Of a stretch of DNA of 64,000 bases, positions 1 to 9,843 are shown piece by piece. The notes beneath the pieces are model-generated. The model was given only the letters and a program-made list of their open reading frames with translations. It made no database searches and had not been told where the DNA came from. The translations under genes were made by a program, and so were the position numbers. Source of the DNA: Streptomyces sp. CB01580 (GTDB lineage: Bacteria; Actinomycetota; Actinomycetes; Streptomycetales; Streptomycetaceae); NCBI RefSeq assembly GCF_001905795.1, contig NZ_LIXJ01000002.1, positions 143,814 through 207,813 on the forward strand, read 5' to 3'. Each line of letters starts with the position of its first letter. The stretch's first letter is position 1.

Positions 1-74
1 GGCTGAGGGTGCCGGGGGCCGGCGACTACCGGATCGGTTCCTCGTACCTGCCCTCCCGGCAGGGGAAGTGCTGA
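1..74 (+). CDS. C-terminal end of an unidentified protein (5' truncated)
   Basis: The frame entering at base 3 stays open to a TGA at 72-74 and encodes LRVPGAGDYRIGSSYLPSRQ followed by GKC. Only 23 residues are visible, so the family cannot be named. The wording (GDYRIGSSYLP) is compatible with the tail of a secreted or beta-rich domain, but that is only an impression. No hairpin is obvious directly after the stop. Confidence 0.45.
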   Translation, partial: LRVPGAGDYRIGSSYLPSRQGKC

Positions 75-358
75 ACGCCACCCCGTCCTGCTGAGCGCCG
101 CTGTGCCATCCCGATGGGGCGCCGCTGCACCGTCCTGATGGGTGTCGCGGCCCCGATGGCTCATGCCCGGCGCCGGCCCGGTTCGTACCGGACGTCGTCG
201 TGCGCGCGCCGGACATCGCGCGCGGACGGTCCGTACGGCCGCGTCATGGTGTAGCCGGCTGCACCATGACTCCGGGTGGGTGGTCCCTCGTGGCGGACCG
301 TCCCGGCCGGTGATGATGAAGTCCTCACCCGTCGACCCCCGACCACGGAGGAATCACC

Positions 359-529
359 ATGAAGTCGCTGCTCTGGATCGTTCTCGTCGCCGCGCTCGCC
401 GCCAATGTCTTCGCGAGCTTCGGCGTGCCGAAGGAGAGCACGCAGATAGTGCTGAGCGTCGTCTCCGGTCTGATCGTGATCGGATCCGGTACCGGGCTGT
501 GGATGCTGCGCGACCGCAAGGAAGCCTGA
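359..529 (+). CDS. Small two-helix membrane protein
   Basis: This 56-residue protein has no recognised function. A strong GGAGG at 347-351 sits 7 bases before the ATG. Residues about 3-20 (LLWIVLVAALAANVFASF) and 29-50 (IVLSVVSGLIVIGSGTGLW) are two hydrophobic helices. The tail RDRKEA is charged, so a small hairpin-like inner-membrane protein is expected. It lies about 265 bases upstream of gdhA on the same strand with no clear link. Small proteins of this type are common in Streptomyces and usually remain hypothetical. The ribosome binding site and clean helices make it a credible gene. Confidence 0.7.
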   Translation: MKSLLWIVLVAALAANVFASFGVPKESTQIVLSVVSGLIVIGSGTGLWMLRDRKEA

Positions 530-680
530 GCCGGACGCCGTAGCGGTATGTCGCTTTTGTTGTGAATCCGAGGGTGGGTTCCGGTCGAGCCGGGACCACT
601 ATGTGGATGCCGTGGTGTACCTCGTGGGGCGCACTGGGACAATCGAAGTGCCACACCGGTTCTGTACGTCGCCTTCGTGA

Positions 681-2174
<1,494 letters not shown>

Positions 2175-2196
2175 TCCCTGCGCCCGGCGACACTTC

Positions 2197-2226
2197 GGGC
2201 CCCCACCCTCCGGAGGGTGGGGGCCC
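2197..2226. terminator. Perfect 30-bp palindrome between convergent gdhA and msrA
   Basis: GGGCCCCCACCCTCC at 2197-2211 is followed at once by its exact reverse complement at 2212-2226, with no loop bases beyond those that must open. It sits between the gdhA stop (2174) and the msrA stop (2244), so it can end transcription from both sides. There is no U-tract, which is usual for Streptomyces hairpin terminators. Confidence 0.8.
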
Positions 2227-2243
2227 GTGGTGCTCGGTGCTCG

Positions 2244-2909
2244 TCACTCCCCAGTCGGAGCGACCCCGATCGGGCAGGAGACGTCCGTGCCGCCGATGCC
2301 GCAGTAGCCCGCCGGGTTCTTGTCCAGGTACTGCTGGTGGTACGCCTCGGCGGGCCAGAACGTGCGGTCCTCGGCCGGGAGGATCTCCGTGGTGATCGTG
2401 CCGTGGCCGGAGGCGGTGAGCACCTTCTGGTACGCCTCGCGGGAGGACTCGGCGGCCGCCGCCTGCTCGGGGGAGTGGGTGTGGATCGCCGAGCGGTACT
2501 GCGTACCGACGTCGTTGCCCTGGCGGAAGCCCTGGGTCGGGTCGTGGGACTCCCAGAACAGCTTCAGCAGTTGGGCGTACGAGACGGCCCTCGGGTCGAA
2601 GACGACGCGGACCGCCTCCGTGTGACCGGTCAGTCCCGAGCAGACCTCCTCGTACGTGGGGTTCTCCGTGTAGCCGCCCTGGTAGCCGACGAGCGTCGTC
2701 CAGACGCCCTCCGTCTGCCAGAACGTGCGCTCGGCGCCCCAGAAGCAGCCGAGCCCGAAGTCCGCGACCTCCAGGCCCTCCGGGTACGGGCCCAGCAGCG
2801 GGTTGCCGAGGACCGTGTGGAGGGACGGGACGGCGAACGTGGGCCCGGGGCGGCCCTTCAGGGCCTCCTCGGGGGTGGGGAGCTGGGGGGTACGGCGGTA
2901 CGGAAACAT
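2244..2909 (-). CDS. msrA: Peptide methionine (S)-S-oxide reductase MsrA
   Basis: Repairs oxidised methionine (S-sulfoxide form) in proteins. The 221-residue product has the diagnostic active-site motif GCFWGAE at about residues 53-59, followed by the family words [18 protein letters not shown] and GHTEAV. It also has a typical C-terminal part ([15 protein letters not shown]) and late cysteines for resolving the disulfide. The ATG at 2909 is preceded by AGGAGG about 9 bases upstream. It has its own promoter region, which contains a 20-bp tandem repeat and the terminator of the gene before it. It is convergent with gdhA. Confidence 0.96.
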   Translation of the reverse strand: MFPYRRTPQLPTPEEALKGRPGPTFAVPSLHTVLGNPLLGPYPEGLEVADFGLGCFWGAERTFWQTEGVWTTLVGYQGGYTENPTYEEVCSGLTGHTEAVRVVFDPRAVSYAQLLKLFWESHDPTQGFRQGNDVGTQYRSAIHTHSPEQAAAAESSREAYQKVLTASGHGTITTEILPAEDRTFWPAEAYHQQYLDKNPAGYCGIGGTDVSCPIGVAPTGE

Positions 2910-2951
2910 GCGGGGGCTCCTCCTGGCTGCGGATACATGGCCATAACGCGA

Positions 2952-2980
2952 GGAGGGCGCCGGGGATTCCGGCGCCCTCC
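2952..2980 (-). terminator. 12-bp stem hairpin downstream of the 3124-4227 gene
   Basis: GGAGGGCGCCGG at 2952-2963 pairs perfectly with CCGGCGCCCTCC at 2969-2980 across a 5-base loop. It lies after the stop of the minus-strand gene at 3124-4227 and before msrA, which fits a rho-independent terminator. Confidence 0.65.
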
Positions 2981-3074
2981 CTGTACGCGTCGCACGGTCC
3001 CTGTACGCGTCGCACGGTCCTCGTACGCGTCGCACGGTCCCCGTACGCGTCGCACGGTCCTCGTACGCGTCGCA
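2981..3074. repeat. 20-bp tandem repeat, about 4.7 copies
   Basis: The unit is NNGTACGCGTCGCACGGTCC, where the first two bases vary (CT, CT, TC, CC, TC). Four full copies start at 2981, 3001, 3021 and 3041, and a 14-base partial copy starts at 3061. A short second repeat (GCGGTCGTCGTGCC, two copies) follows up to about 3118. The array lies in the region upstream of msrA. There are no unique spacers, so it is not a CRISPR array. Confidence 0.9.
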
Positions 3075-3123
3075 GGGGCGGTCGTCGTGCCCGGCGCGCG
3101 GGCGGTCGTCGTGCCGCGACGCC

Positions 3124-4227
3124 CTATCGCGGCAGCGTCGCCGGGTTTCCGCCGTTCGCCTCGTACCCCGCGACCGCCAGTGCGCGGTGGACCGTGTACG
3201 CGGCGGCCGGGTCGGGGTTGTGGGTCCACGGCAGCGCGCCCACATGGCCGTCGACGCGGATGATCTGGTTCATCGCCTCCGACCAGCGCTCCATCCGGAC
3301 CAGGAAGAAGACCAGCAGATGGCGCACGTGGGCGAGCATCGGATCGTCCGGCCGGGCCGCGTGCACCGCGAACAGGGCGCCCTCGACCGCCTTGGTCACC
3401 ACCGCGCTCCGGTAGAAGCCCTGGACGAGGTTGACCTCCGGCAGGTGTTCGTACACCGCGAAGAGCGGCAGCGCCGCCAGCAGCGAGCCCTGCGGGGCGC
3501 GGGCGGCGGCCGAGGTGGCGAAGCGGTCGGCCTCCTCGCGGGAGCCGTGCCACTTCTCGCACCAGTAGTGCAGCGCGGCGAGGTGCGCGCCCATGTGGGC
3601 CGGGGCGCGGTCGATCACCTTCGCCCACAGCTGGTCGAACTCCTCGTGGGAGTGACCGAGTCCGCGCGCCACGGCCAGCTCGACGAGATACGGAACGGGG
3701 TCGCCGGGCGCCAGCAGCGCCGCCTCGCCGCAGACCGTACGGGCCTCCTCCAGGATGATCCGGAAGTCGTCCGTACCCGCGGTCGACGAACGCCACGCCT
3801 GCTGCACCAGGAACTCGGCGTGCACCGCCGCTCCTCCGGCGTCCTTCGGCGCCTCGGCGCGCCAGGTGCGCAGCCACGCACCACCGACACCGGGCCGCTC
3901 CGCCAGCTCCAGCGAGGCCGCACCGGCGAACGCCTGCACCCGCTGCCAGCGCACCTCGCCCTCCTTGGGCGTGCCGGCCAGCAGCTGGGAGGCCGCACGC
4001 CAGTCCTGGGAACGCTGGACCACTTCGAGTACGTCGAGGAGATCCTGGTCCGGCCCGGGCAGCCGGATGTCCAGCTCCTCCTGGCGTGCGAAGCCGTAGG
4101 CGTCCGGGTCGGCGGCGTCCGGTGAACCGGGTGCGACCTGACGGATTCCGCCGCGGCGGCGCAGCACGAAGGGGCCGATGACCGCGGTGAGCATGCACAG
4201 TGCGATCAGGAACCAGAGAATCTCCAT
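3124..4227 (-). CDS. Membrane-anchored alpha-helical repeat protein, function unknown
   Basis: The 367 residues begin with one hydrophobic helix ([22 protein letters not shown], 1-22) followed by positive charges, so the rest probably faces the cytoplasm as an N-terminally anchored domain. The remainder is rich in Ala, Leu, Trp and Arg helices of TPR or DUF4034-like character (for example [20 protein letters not shown] and [23 protein letters not shown]). No catalytic motif is visible. It is divergent from metB with only 68 bases between them, and a hairpin follows its stop. The family name is a guess from memory; the gene itself is well supported. Confidence 0.8.
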   Translation of the reverse strand: MEILWFLIALCMLTAVIGPFVLRRRGGIRQVAPGSPDAADPDAYGFARQEELDIRLPGPDQDLLDVLEVVQRSQDWRAASQLLAGTPKEGEVRWQRVQAFAGAASLELAERPGVGGAWLRTWRAEAPKDAGGAAVHAEFLVQQAWRSSTAGTDDFRIILEEARTVCGEAALLAPGDPVPYLVELAVARGLGHSHEEFDQLWAKVIDRAPAHMGAHLAALHYWCEKWHGSREEADRFATSAAARAPQGSLLAALPLFAVYEHLPEVNLVQGFYRSAVVTKAVEGALFAVHAARPDDPMLAHVRHLLVFFLVRMERWSEAMNQIIRVDGHVGALPWTHNPDPAAAYTVHRALAVAGYEANGGNPATLPR

Positions 4228-4281
4228 GCCCCCATTGTCACCGGACGGCCCGGAAGCCGGGTGGGGGACCTCGTGACGAAC

Positions 4282-4287
4282 TACGCT
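4282..4287 (+). promoter_or_regulatory. Candidate -10 element for a leaderless metB transcript
   Basis: TACGCT ends 8 bases before the metB ATG, and no ribosome binding site can be seen. In Streptomyces this spacing would put the transcript start at or next to the ATG, giving a leaderless mRNA. The -35 region is not convincing. Confidence 0.3.
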
Positions 4288-4295
4288 CGGGCCCC

Positions 4296-5441
4296 ATGAG
4301 CGACCAGCACAGCTTCGAAACCCTCGCGATCCACGCGGGAAACACCGCCGATCCCCTCACCGGCGCCGTCGTCCCGCCCATCTACCAGGTGTCCACGTAC
4401 AAGCAGGACGGTGTGGGCGGGCTGCGCGGCGGCTACGAGTACAGCCGCAGCGCCAACCCGACCCGTACCGCCCTGGAGGACAACCTCGCGGCCCTGGAGG
4501 GCGGCCGTCGGGGGCTGGCCTTCGCCTCCGGCCTCGCCGCCGAGGACTGCCTGCTCCGCACCCTGCTGACCCCCGGCGACCACGTGGTCATCCCGAACGA
4601 CGCGTACGGCGGCACGTTCCGGCTGTTCGCAAAGGTCGTCTCGCGGTGGGGTGTGGAGTTCTCGGTCGCCGACACCTCGGACGTGTCGGCGGTACGGGAA
4701 GCGATCACCCCGCGCACCAAGGCGATCTGGGTGGAGACCCCGTCCAACCCGCTGCTCGGCATCACCGACATCGCCGCGATCGCCGATGTGGCCCGCTCGG
4801 CGGGGGTGCGGCTGGTCGTCGACAACACCTTCGCCAGCCCCTACCTCCAGCAGCCCCTCGCCCTGGGGGCCGACGTGGTGGTGCACTCCACCACCAAGTA
4901 CATGGGCGGTCACTCGGACGTCGTCGGCGGCGCGCTGATCGTCAACGACCCCGGTCTGGCAGAGGAGTTGGCGTACCACCAGAACGCGATGGGGGCGGTG
5001 GCCGGACCGTTCGACGCGTGGCTGGTGCTGCGCGGCATCAAGACGCTCGCGGTCCGCATGGACCGGCACAGCGAGAACGCCACGAAGATCGCCGATCTGC
5101 TGACCCGTCACCCCAAGGTCACCCAGGTTCTCTACCCGGGGCTGCCCGAGCACGCGGGGCACGAGGTCGCCGCCAAGCAGATGAGGGCGTTCGGCGGCAT
5201 GGTGTCCTTCCGCGTCGCGGGCGGCGAGGAGGCGGCGGTCCAGGTCTGCAACCGGGCCGAGCTGTTCACCCTCGGTGAGTCGCTGGGCGGTGTCGAGTCC
5301 CTGGTGGAGCACCCGGGCCGGATGACGCACGCCTCGGCGGCGGGCTCCCCGCTGGAGGTTCCGGCCGACCTCGTCCGGCTCTCCGTCGGCATCGAGTCCG
5401 CCGACGACCTGATCGCCGATCTGACGCAGGCGCTCGGCTGA
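4296..5441 (+). CDS. metB: Cystathionine gamma-synthase (PLP enzyme)
   Basis: Trans-sulfuration enzyme of the Cys/Met metabolism PLP family, joining an activated homoserine with cysteine to give cystathionine. The 381 residues carry the family words YSRSANPTR, AFASGLAAEDCLLRTLL and GGTFRLF. The PLP-binding segment is VVHSTTKYMGGHSDVVGG with the Schiff-base Lys at residue 201. The C-terminal SLGGVESLVEHPGRMTHAS separates this family from other PLP enzymes. The start at 4296 removes a 32-residue upstream extension that lacks protein-like composition. MetB and cystathionine gamma-lyase cannot be fully separated by eye; MetB is the better fit. It is adjacent to msrA across one gene, so methionine supply and repair sit together. 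Confidence 0.92.
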   Translation: MSDQHSFETLAIHAGNTADPLTGAVVPPIYQVSTYKQDGVGGLRGGYEYSRSANPTRTALEDNLAALEGGRRGLAFASGLAAEDCLLRTLLTPGDHVVIPNDAYGGTFRLFAKVVSRWGVEFSVADTSDVSAVREAITPRTKAIWVETPSNPLLGITDIAAIADVARSAGVRLVVDNTFASPYLQQPLALGADVVVHSTTKYMGGHSDVVGGALIVNDPGLAEELAYHQNAMGAVAGPFDAWLVLRGIKTLAVRMDRHSENATKIADLLTRHPKVTQVLYPGLPEHAGHEVAAKQMRAFGGMVSFRVAGGEEAAVQVCNRAELFTLGESLGGVESLVEHPGRMTHASAAGSPLEVPADLVRLSVGIESADDLIADLTQALG

Positions 5442-5490
5442 CGGACCCGGCCCGGTCCGGATCCGGCCCGGCACCGATCCGGGGCCGGGG

Positions 5491-5519
5491 CCTGGTCCCG
5501 GTCCCGTTCCGGGACCAGG
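5491..5519. terminator. 11-bp stem hairpin between convergent metB and the 5571 gene
   Basis: CCTGGTCCCGG at 5491-5501 pairs exactly with CCGGGACCAGG at 5509-5519 with a 7-base loop. The surrounding sequence is a run of CCGG-rich short repeats. The position 50 bases after the metB stop and 52 bases after the opposing stop suits a two-way terminator. Confidence 0.65.
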
Positions 5520-5570
5520 AACGGGAACGACCGGCAAGGACGCCGCCCCGGCCCCGCCGCGTATCCGCGC

Positions 5571-5819
5571 TCACCAGCCGTCCGCCGGGGTCGTCGCGGC
5601 GGGCGGCGTCCGCCACGGCTGTGCCGTGGCCGCCCACACCGTGAACGCGACCACCGCGGCGAACGCCACCACCAGCAGCAACCTGCGGGCGAGCCGCCGT
5701 CGGCGCAGCAGTCTGCCGCCGCGCGTCACGGCCCGTCGCGCCAGGTCGGCGGGCACCTGCGGGTGCGGGCCGTCCAGCATGCGCCGGACCTCGTCCTCCT
5801 TGTCGCCGCGCCGGCTCAC
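5571..5819 (-). CDS. Small single-helix membrane protein coupled to a sigma-like gene
   Basis: The 82 residues start at a GTG whose bases overlap the TGA of the upstream sigma-like gene (GTGA at 5816-5819), so translation is probably coupled. An N-terminal soluble part (VSRRGDKEDEVRRMLDGP) is followed by a very basic stretch and one membrane helix (LLLVVAFAAVVAFTVWAA, about 47-64), with a short Pro/Thr-rich outer tail. Position and topology suggest an anti-sigma-like or membrane tether role, but no zinc-binding anti-sigma motif is present. That role is inference only. Confidence 0.65.
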   Translation of the reverse strand: MSRRGDKEDEVRRMLDGPHPQVPADLARRAVTRGGRLLRRRRLARRLLLVVAFAAVVAFTVWAATAQPWRTPPAATTPADGW

Positions 5820-6358
5820 GGCGCCGCCCGCATCGGCCGTCGTGGCTGCCGGGTCTTTCCGGGGCTCCGACGCGGTCGCCGCGGCAGCCACCGGGACGCG
5901 GGGCGGCGGGCGCCGCGCAACGTGGCCACCGAGCGGTGGCAGACCGCCCGGAGCCGGTCCACCGGAAGCCCCAGCAGCGCCGCCGCCTGTTCCTCCGCGA
6001 CCCCTTCGTACAGACGCAGCACCAGTACCAGGCGCTCCTGCGGGGTCAGCGGGTCCAGCGGCCCGCCGCGCGGCCGGTGGTGGCGCCAGACCTCGTGGGC
6101 GAACCGGACGACCAGTTCCCGCCGGGCGCGGTCGTACGGGTCCTCGCCGCGCAGCCGTTCCCATCGCGCGTACGTGCGGGCCAGCGCGGCGGTGAGCAGT
6201 CGCTGGGCCCGCGGGTTGGCGCCGGGCGGGTGCAGGGGCTCGGTGGTGAGCAGCGTGGCCGTGTGCAGCAGCCGGCCCGCCGCGCCCGCCACGAAGGACT
6301 CGAAGTCCCGGGCGCGGTGCCGTTCGTGGTCCGCTCGGCGCTCTCGCACACGGCACAT
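5816..6358 (-). CDS. ECF-type (SigE-family-like) RNA polymerase sigma factor
   Basis: The 180-residue protein has two regions. The first is a sigma region 2-like stretch (DFESFVAGAAGRLLHTATLLT through RWERLRGEDPYDRARRELV). The second is region 4 with LTPQERLVLVLRLYEGVAEEQAAALLGLPVDRLRAVCHRSVATL, where the helix-turn-helix falls at about residues 118-150. The C-terminus is a basic tail. Region 2 is less conserved than in standard ECF factors, so a divergent or specialised sigma is possible. The ATG at 6358 has no strong ribosome binding site. It is followed by an overlapping membrane-protein gene, the usual layout for sigma and regulator pairs. Confidence 0.7.
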   Translation of the reverse strand: MCRVRERRADHERHRARDFESFVAGAAGRLLHTATLLTTEPLHPPGANPRAQRLLTAALARTYARWERLRGEDPYDRARRELVVRFAHEVWRHHRPRGGPLDPLTPQERLVLVLRLYEGVAEEQAAALLGLPVDRLRAVCHRSVATLRGARRPASRWLPRRPRRSPGKTRQPRRPMRAAP

Positions 6359-6447
6359 CCGAGCCGCTGCCGGGGCCCCGGGTCAAGAGGCGTGCGCCGA
6401 CCCGGCCCCGCCCGGTCGGCCGGCGCGTCCGGTCCTCCGGGGAGCGG

Positions 6448-6978
6448 TCAGCCCGACGGGGACGTCTGGTGCGCGGTCTGCCGGGCGGCGAGCGCCGTGT
6501 TGAACCGGGTGAGCAGCGTGCAGAACGTCTCGCGTTCCTCGGCCGTCCAGCCGTCCGTGACCTGCGTCATGAGTTCGCGCCGGGAGCCGCGCACCTCGTC
6601 CAGCCGTGCCTGGCCGCGCGGGGACAGCTGGAGCACCACGGCCCGGCCGTCCTCCGGGTGCGAGGTGCGCTTGACCAGGCCCGTTTCGACGAGCGGCGCG
6701 ACCTGCCGGGTCACGGTCGAGGAGTCGATCCCCATGCCCGCGGCAAGGGCCTTGACGCCCATCGGCCCCTCCCGGTCCAGCCGGTTGAGCAGCAGATAGG
6801 CGGCCCGGTCCATGGAATTGCGCACCTGGCCGACGCCGCCGAGGCGGGTCTGCTCGGCACGGCGGGCGAACACCGCGACCTGGTGCTGGAGCGCATCCAG
6901 GACGTGCTCGGTTTCCGTGGGCTCGGGGGCCGCGTCCCCGGAAGGAGACGCAGCTGTCGTCATGTCCTGAGGGGGCAT
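6448..6978 (-). CDS. MarR-family transcriptional regulator
   Basis: A 176-residue winged-helix repressor. The DNA-binding part runs from about residue 60 to 130 and reads MGVKALAAGMGIDSSTVTRQVAPLVETGLVKRTSHPEDGRAVVLQLSPRGQARL, which contains the MarR recognition helix and the D-x-R wing motif (PEDGRA). The flanking helices form the dimer interface. The start at 6978 is chosen over 6963 because GAGAG about 10 bases upstream fits better. The gene is divergent from ilvA with 157 bases between, so it may control itself and ilvA. The ligand is unknown. Confidence 0.85.
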   Translation of the reverse strand: MPPQDMTTAASPSGDAAPEPTETEHVLDALQHQVAVFARRAEQTRLGGVGQVRNSMDRAAYLLLNRLDREGPMGVKALAAGMGIDSSTVTRQVAPLVETGLVKRTSHPEDGRAVVLQLSPRGQARLDEVRGSRRELMTQVTDGWTAEERETFCTLLTRFNTALAARQTAHQTSPSG

Positions 6979-7135
6979 GGCCGGGAGCTCTCTTCGTACG
7001 GTGTCGGATGGGTGGGGGACAGAGTACGCGGCCCCGGGGCAACGCGTACCAGTGCTGCACAAACCCGTGAACACCGGCGCAGTACGGGACCGTGGGCGAC
7101 GCGGCGGATCTCCGTCGGGCTGCGAGACTTGCCGT

Positions 7136-8365
7136 ATGGACTTCCGCACTCCCGGCCATCATCCCCCGCTCATCCTCGACGACGTCCGCGGGGCGCAGAA
7201 GATGCTCTCCGGCGTGGCCAGGGTGACGCCTATGGAGGGCAGCCGTCACCTGTCGGGCCTCGTCGGGGCGCCGGTCCACCTCAAGTGCGAGAACCTCCAG
7301 CGCACGGGTTCGTTCAAGCTGCGCGGCGCCTACGTGCGGATCGCCGGCCTGTCCCCGGTGGAGCGGGCGGCCGGGGTCGTCGCGGCGAGCGCCGGGAACC
7401 ACGCGCAGGGCGTCGCGCTCGCGTCCTCGCTGCTCGGCGTGCGCTCGACGGTCTTCATGCCGGTCGGGGCGCCGCTGCCGAAGGTGGCCGCCACCCGCCA
7501 GTACGGGGCGGAGGTCCGGCTGCACGGCCATGTCGTCGACGAGGCACTGGCCGCCGCGCAGGAGTACGCGCGCGAGACCGGCGCGGTCTTCATCCACCCC
7601 TTCGACCACCCCGACATCATCGCCGGGCAGGGCACGGTCGGCCTGGAGATCCTCGAACAGTGCCCCGAGGTGCGCACAATCGTCGTCGGGGTCGGCGGCG
7701 GCGGGCTCGTCGCGGGTGTCGCGCTGGCGGTGAAAGCGCTGCGGCCCGACGTACGGGTCGTGGGCGTGCAGGCGGCGGGCGCGGCCGGCTACCCGCCCTC
7801 GCTGGCAGCGGGACACCCGGTGTCGATCGGCTCGCTGAACACGATGGCCGACGGCATCAAGGTGGGGCGGCCCGGCAACGTGCCGTTCGAGATCGTACGG
7901 GAGCTGGTCGACGAGGTCCGTACGGTCTCCGAGGACGAGCTGTCCAGCGCGCTGCTGCTCTGCCTGGAGCGGGCGAAGCTGGTGGTGGAACCGGCGGGCG
8001 CGAGCCCGGTCGCGGCGCTGCTCAGCGATCCGGAGTCGTTCCGCGGACCGGTGGTGGCGCTGCTGTCGGGCGGCAACGTGGACCCGCTGCTGATGCAGCG
8101 CGTCCTGACCCACGGCATGGTGGCGGCCGGGCGCTACCTGAGCCTGCGGCTGCGGCTGTCCGACCGGCCAGGGGCGCTGGCCACGCTGCTCGGCGTGCTC
8201 TCGGTGGTCGACGCCAACGTGCTCGACATCGGTCACGTCCGCACCGATCCCCGGCTCGGGCTGACCGAGGTCGAGGTGGAGCTCCAACTGGAGACGAAGG
8301 GGCCGGAGCACTGCGAGGAGGTCTCGGCGGCGCTGCGCGAGGCCGGCTATCTGGTGATGGGCTGA
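7136..8365 (+). CDS. ilvA: Threonine ammonia-lyase (threonine dehydratase) with ACT domain
   Basis: Deaminates L-threonine to 2-oxobutyrate with PLP. The 409 residues have CENLQRTGSFKLRGAY, with PLP Lys61, then SAGNHAQGVALA, GVGGGGLVAGVA (phosphate-binding glycines) and LLSGGNVDP near the end of the fold. A single ACT domain occupies about residues 335-409 (LRLRLSDRPGALATLLGVL), as in the shorter catabolic or ACT-type enzymes. There is no ribosome binding site before the ATG. A GAGACT hexamer 6 bases upstream could be a -10 for a leaderless transcript. It is divergent from the MarR gene. Confidence 0.93.
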   Translation: MDFRTPGHHPPLILDDVRGAQKMLSGVARVTPMEGSRHLSGLVGAPVHLKCENLQRTGSFKLRGAYVRIAGLSPVERAAGVVAASAGNHAQGVALASSLLGVRSTVFMPVGAPLPKVAATRQYGAEVRLHGHVVDEALAAAQEYARETGAVFIHPFDHPDIIAGQGTVGLEILEQCPEVRTIVVGVGGGGLVAGVALAVKALRPDVRVVGVQAAGAAGYPPSLAAGHPVSIGSLNTMADGIKVGRPGNVPFEIVRELVDEVRTVSEDELSSALLLCLERAKLVVEPAGASPVAALLSDPESFRGPVVALLSGGNVDPLLMQRVLTHGMVAAGRYLSLRLRLSDRPGALATLLGVLSVVDANVLDIGHVRTDPRLGLTEVEVELQLETKGPEHCEEVSAALREAGYLVMG

Positions 8366-8483
8366 GGACCGCACCGGGCCGGGCCTTGTCGGGCCGGGCC
8401 CCACCGGGCCGCGTTGCCGTACGTGCTCCCGTGCGCGGCACCTCATGTGTTCACGTACGCGGCGCTTCGCCCTGTGAACGCGC

Positions 8484-8518
8484 GGGTGCCGCCGGTCCCT
8501 TCCGGGTCGGCGGCACCC
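8484..8518. terminator. 11-bp stem hairpin between convergent ilvA and greA
   Basis: GGGTGCCGCCG at 8484-8494 pairs perfectly with CGGCGGCACCC at 8508-8518, with a 13-base loop that can fold further. It lies 22 bases before the greA stop on the other strand and 118 bases after ilvA, so it can serve both genes. Confidence 0.6.
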
Positions 8519-8539
8519 CGCGTCGTCGATGCCTGCGGA

Positions 8540-9037
8540 TCAGCCGGTGTAGGGCTTCGCCGCGAGGATCTTCACGCTCGCCATCTTGCCGTTCGGCAGC
8601 TCGTACTCGGCCACGTCGCCCGTGCGCTTGCCGTTGACGCCGGTGCCGAGCGGCGACTGCGGGGAGTACGTCTCGATGTCCGAGCTCGCGTACTCGCGGG
8701 AGGCGAGCAGGAAGGTCAGGGTGTCGTCCGGGTCGTCGTCGAACGCGATGGTGACGACCATGCCGGGCTCGACCACGCCGTCGTCGGCAGGTGCCTCGCC
8801 GACCTTCGCGTGCTCCAGGAGCTGGGAGAGCTGGCGCACGCGCAGCTCCATCTTGCCCTGCTCCTCCTTGGCCGCGTGGTACCCGCCATTTTCCCGGAGG
8901 TCACCCTCCTCACGGGCCGCCGCGATCTTTACGGAGATTTCCGTGCGCGCGGGACCAGACAGGTACTCCAGCTCGGCCTTGAGCTGGTTGTACGCCTCCT
9001 GCGTGAGCCAGGTGACGTTTTCGCTGGTCTGGGTCAC
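8540..9037 (-). CDS. greA: Transcription elongation factor GreA
   Basis: Rescues backtracked RNA polymerase by stimulating transcript cleavage. The 165-residue protein has the N-terminal coiled coil with the signature AAAREEGDLRENGGYHAAKEEQGKME, carrying the acidic tip residues. The C-terminal FKBP-like domain ends in SPQSPLGTGVNGKRTGDVAEYELPNGKMASVKI. The GTG at 9037 has GAGGAG upstream; the longer reading from 9091 lacks such a site. A GC-rich dyad at 9080-9105 lies in the promoter region. Confidence 0.95.
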   Translation of the reverse strand: MTQTSENVTWLTQEAYNQLKAELEYLSGPARTEISVKIAAAREEGDLRENGGYHAAKEEQGKMELRVRQLSQLLEHAKVGEAPADDGVVEPGMVVTIAFDDDPDDTLTFLLASREYASSDIETYSPQSPLGTGVNGKRTGDVAEYELPNGKMASVKILAAKPYTG

Positions 9038-9079
9038 AGGGTGCTCCTCGTCGGTACTGGGAATACAAAGCATCGCCCT

Positions 9080-9105
9080 ACCCGTAAGCATGTGCCTCTA
9101 CGGGT
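9080..9105. promoter_or_regulatory. Inverted repeat upstream of greA
   Basis: ACCCGTA at 9080-9086 and TACGGGT at 9099-9105 form a 7-bp dyad with a 12-base spacer, 43 bases upstream of the greA start. It could be a protein-binding site or a weak leader hairpin. No regulator can be named. Confidence 0.3.
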
Positions 9106-9221
9106 GGGCGAAACCACGAGCCTAACAATTCACCGGGAAAAGGGGGAGAAGGTAAATCATCAGGACTGCGTACGTGCAGGTCAGCGGCTGTCGGAGCCGC
9201 CGGGTGTCGCTGTGCGGCGGG

Positions 9222-9638
9222 TCAGTTCGCCGGGCCGCCGTCGGCGGTGCAGCCGATCAGTTCGACGCTCGTCGCCCTCGCGGTCGTACGCAACGACACG
9301 ATGCGGTCCACGCGGCCGGTGCGGTCGTCGAAGCGGAAGTCCTTGCGGGCCACGTCGCTGCCGTCCTCGTGCTGGGCGCGGAGGGTGCAGTAGCCCTTGG
9401 CGTCCGCGTCCTTGCGCACCTCCAGGTGCACGTCGACCCGCTCGTCGGAGACGACCTTGCGCTTGATCATCTCGGCGCTGATCTGCTGGCCGGAGACGTA
9501 GTCGTAGCCCAACCACCCGACCACACCGAGGAAGGCGACGCCGAGCACCGAACCGATGATTTTGAGCCTGCGGTCGGCGCGCTCGTCCGCGGAGCGGCCG
9601 TAGCGGTTCTCCGGAAGCGCGTCGCGCACCGCCGTCAT
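9222..9638 (-). CDS. DUF4307-type membrane protein next to mca
   Basis: The 138-residue product has an N-terminal charged cytoplasmic segment (about 1-27), one membrane helix (IIGSVLGVAFLGVVGWLGYDYV, about 27-48) and an extracytoplasmic domain with two cysteines (YCTLRAQ, LIGCTADG). DUF4307 proteins are characteristic neighbours of mca in actinobacteria. That assignment rests on remembered family wording plus position. The start is set by GGGAGGA about 9 bases before the ATG, and TATAGT at 9695-9700 is a plausible -10. The biochemical role is unknown. Confidence 0.8.
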   Translation of the reverse strand: MTAVRDALPENRYGRSADERADRRLKIIGSVLGVAFLGVVGWLGYDYVSGQQISAEMIKRKVVSDERVDVHLEVRKDADAKGYCTLRAQHEDGSDVARKDFRFDDRTGRVDRIVSLRTTARATSVELIGCTADGGPAN

Positions 9639-9758
9639 GATCGTTCCTCCCGTGCCGGGGACCGAGGAATTTTCCGCCCCCCGGTTCGGTCACTATAGAA
9701 GCCCCGGACCGCCACCCGACCACCACCCCGCGCCCACGTCCCGCGGGGACGACACACC

Positions 9759-9799
9759 ACGTCGACGTCGACGACACACGACGTCGGCGTCGACGACAC
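9759..9799. repeat. Two-copy 19-bp direct repeat between DUF4307 gene and mca
   Basis: ACGTCGACGTCGACGACAC at 9759-9777 recurs with one change at 9781-9799 (period 22). Each copy is itself made of GTCGAC motifs. It lies in the shared divergent promoter region. Whether it is bound by anything is unknown. Confidence 0.6.
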
Positions 9800-9843
9800 C
9801 GCGTAATCGCGACCGGATCGCGACCGATCACTGAGGACCGAGA

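Noticed and set aside
2981..3074. Possible CRISPR-like array
   Set aside because: The copies are contiguous with no unique spacers, the unit is only 20 bp, and no cas gene is nearby.
4200..4295. Upstream start for metB
   Set aside because: The extra 32 residues overlap the start of the divergent gene and lack similarity to the PLP family.
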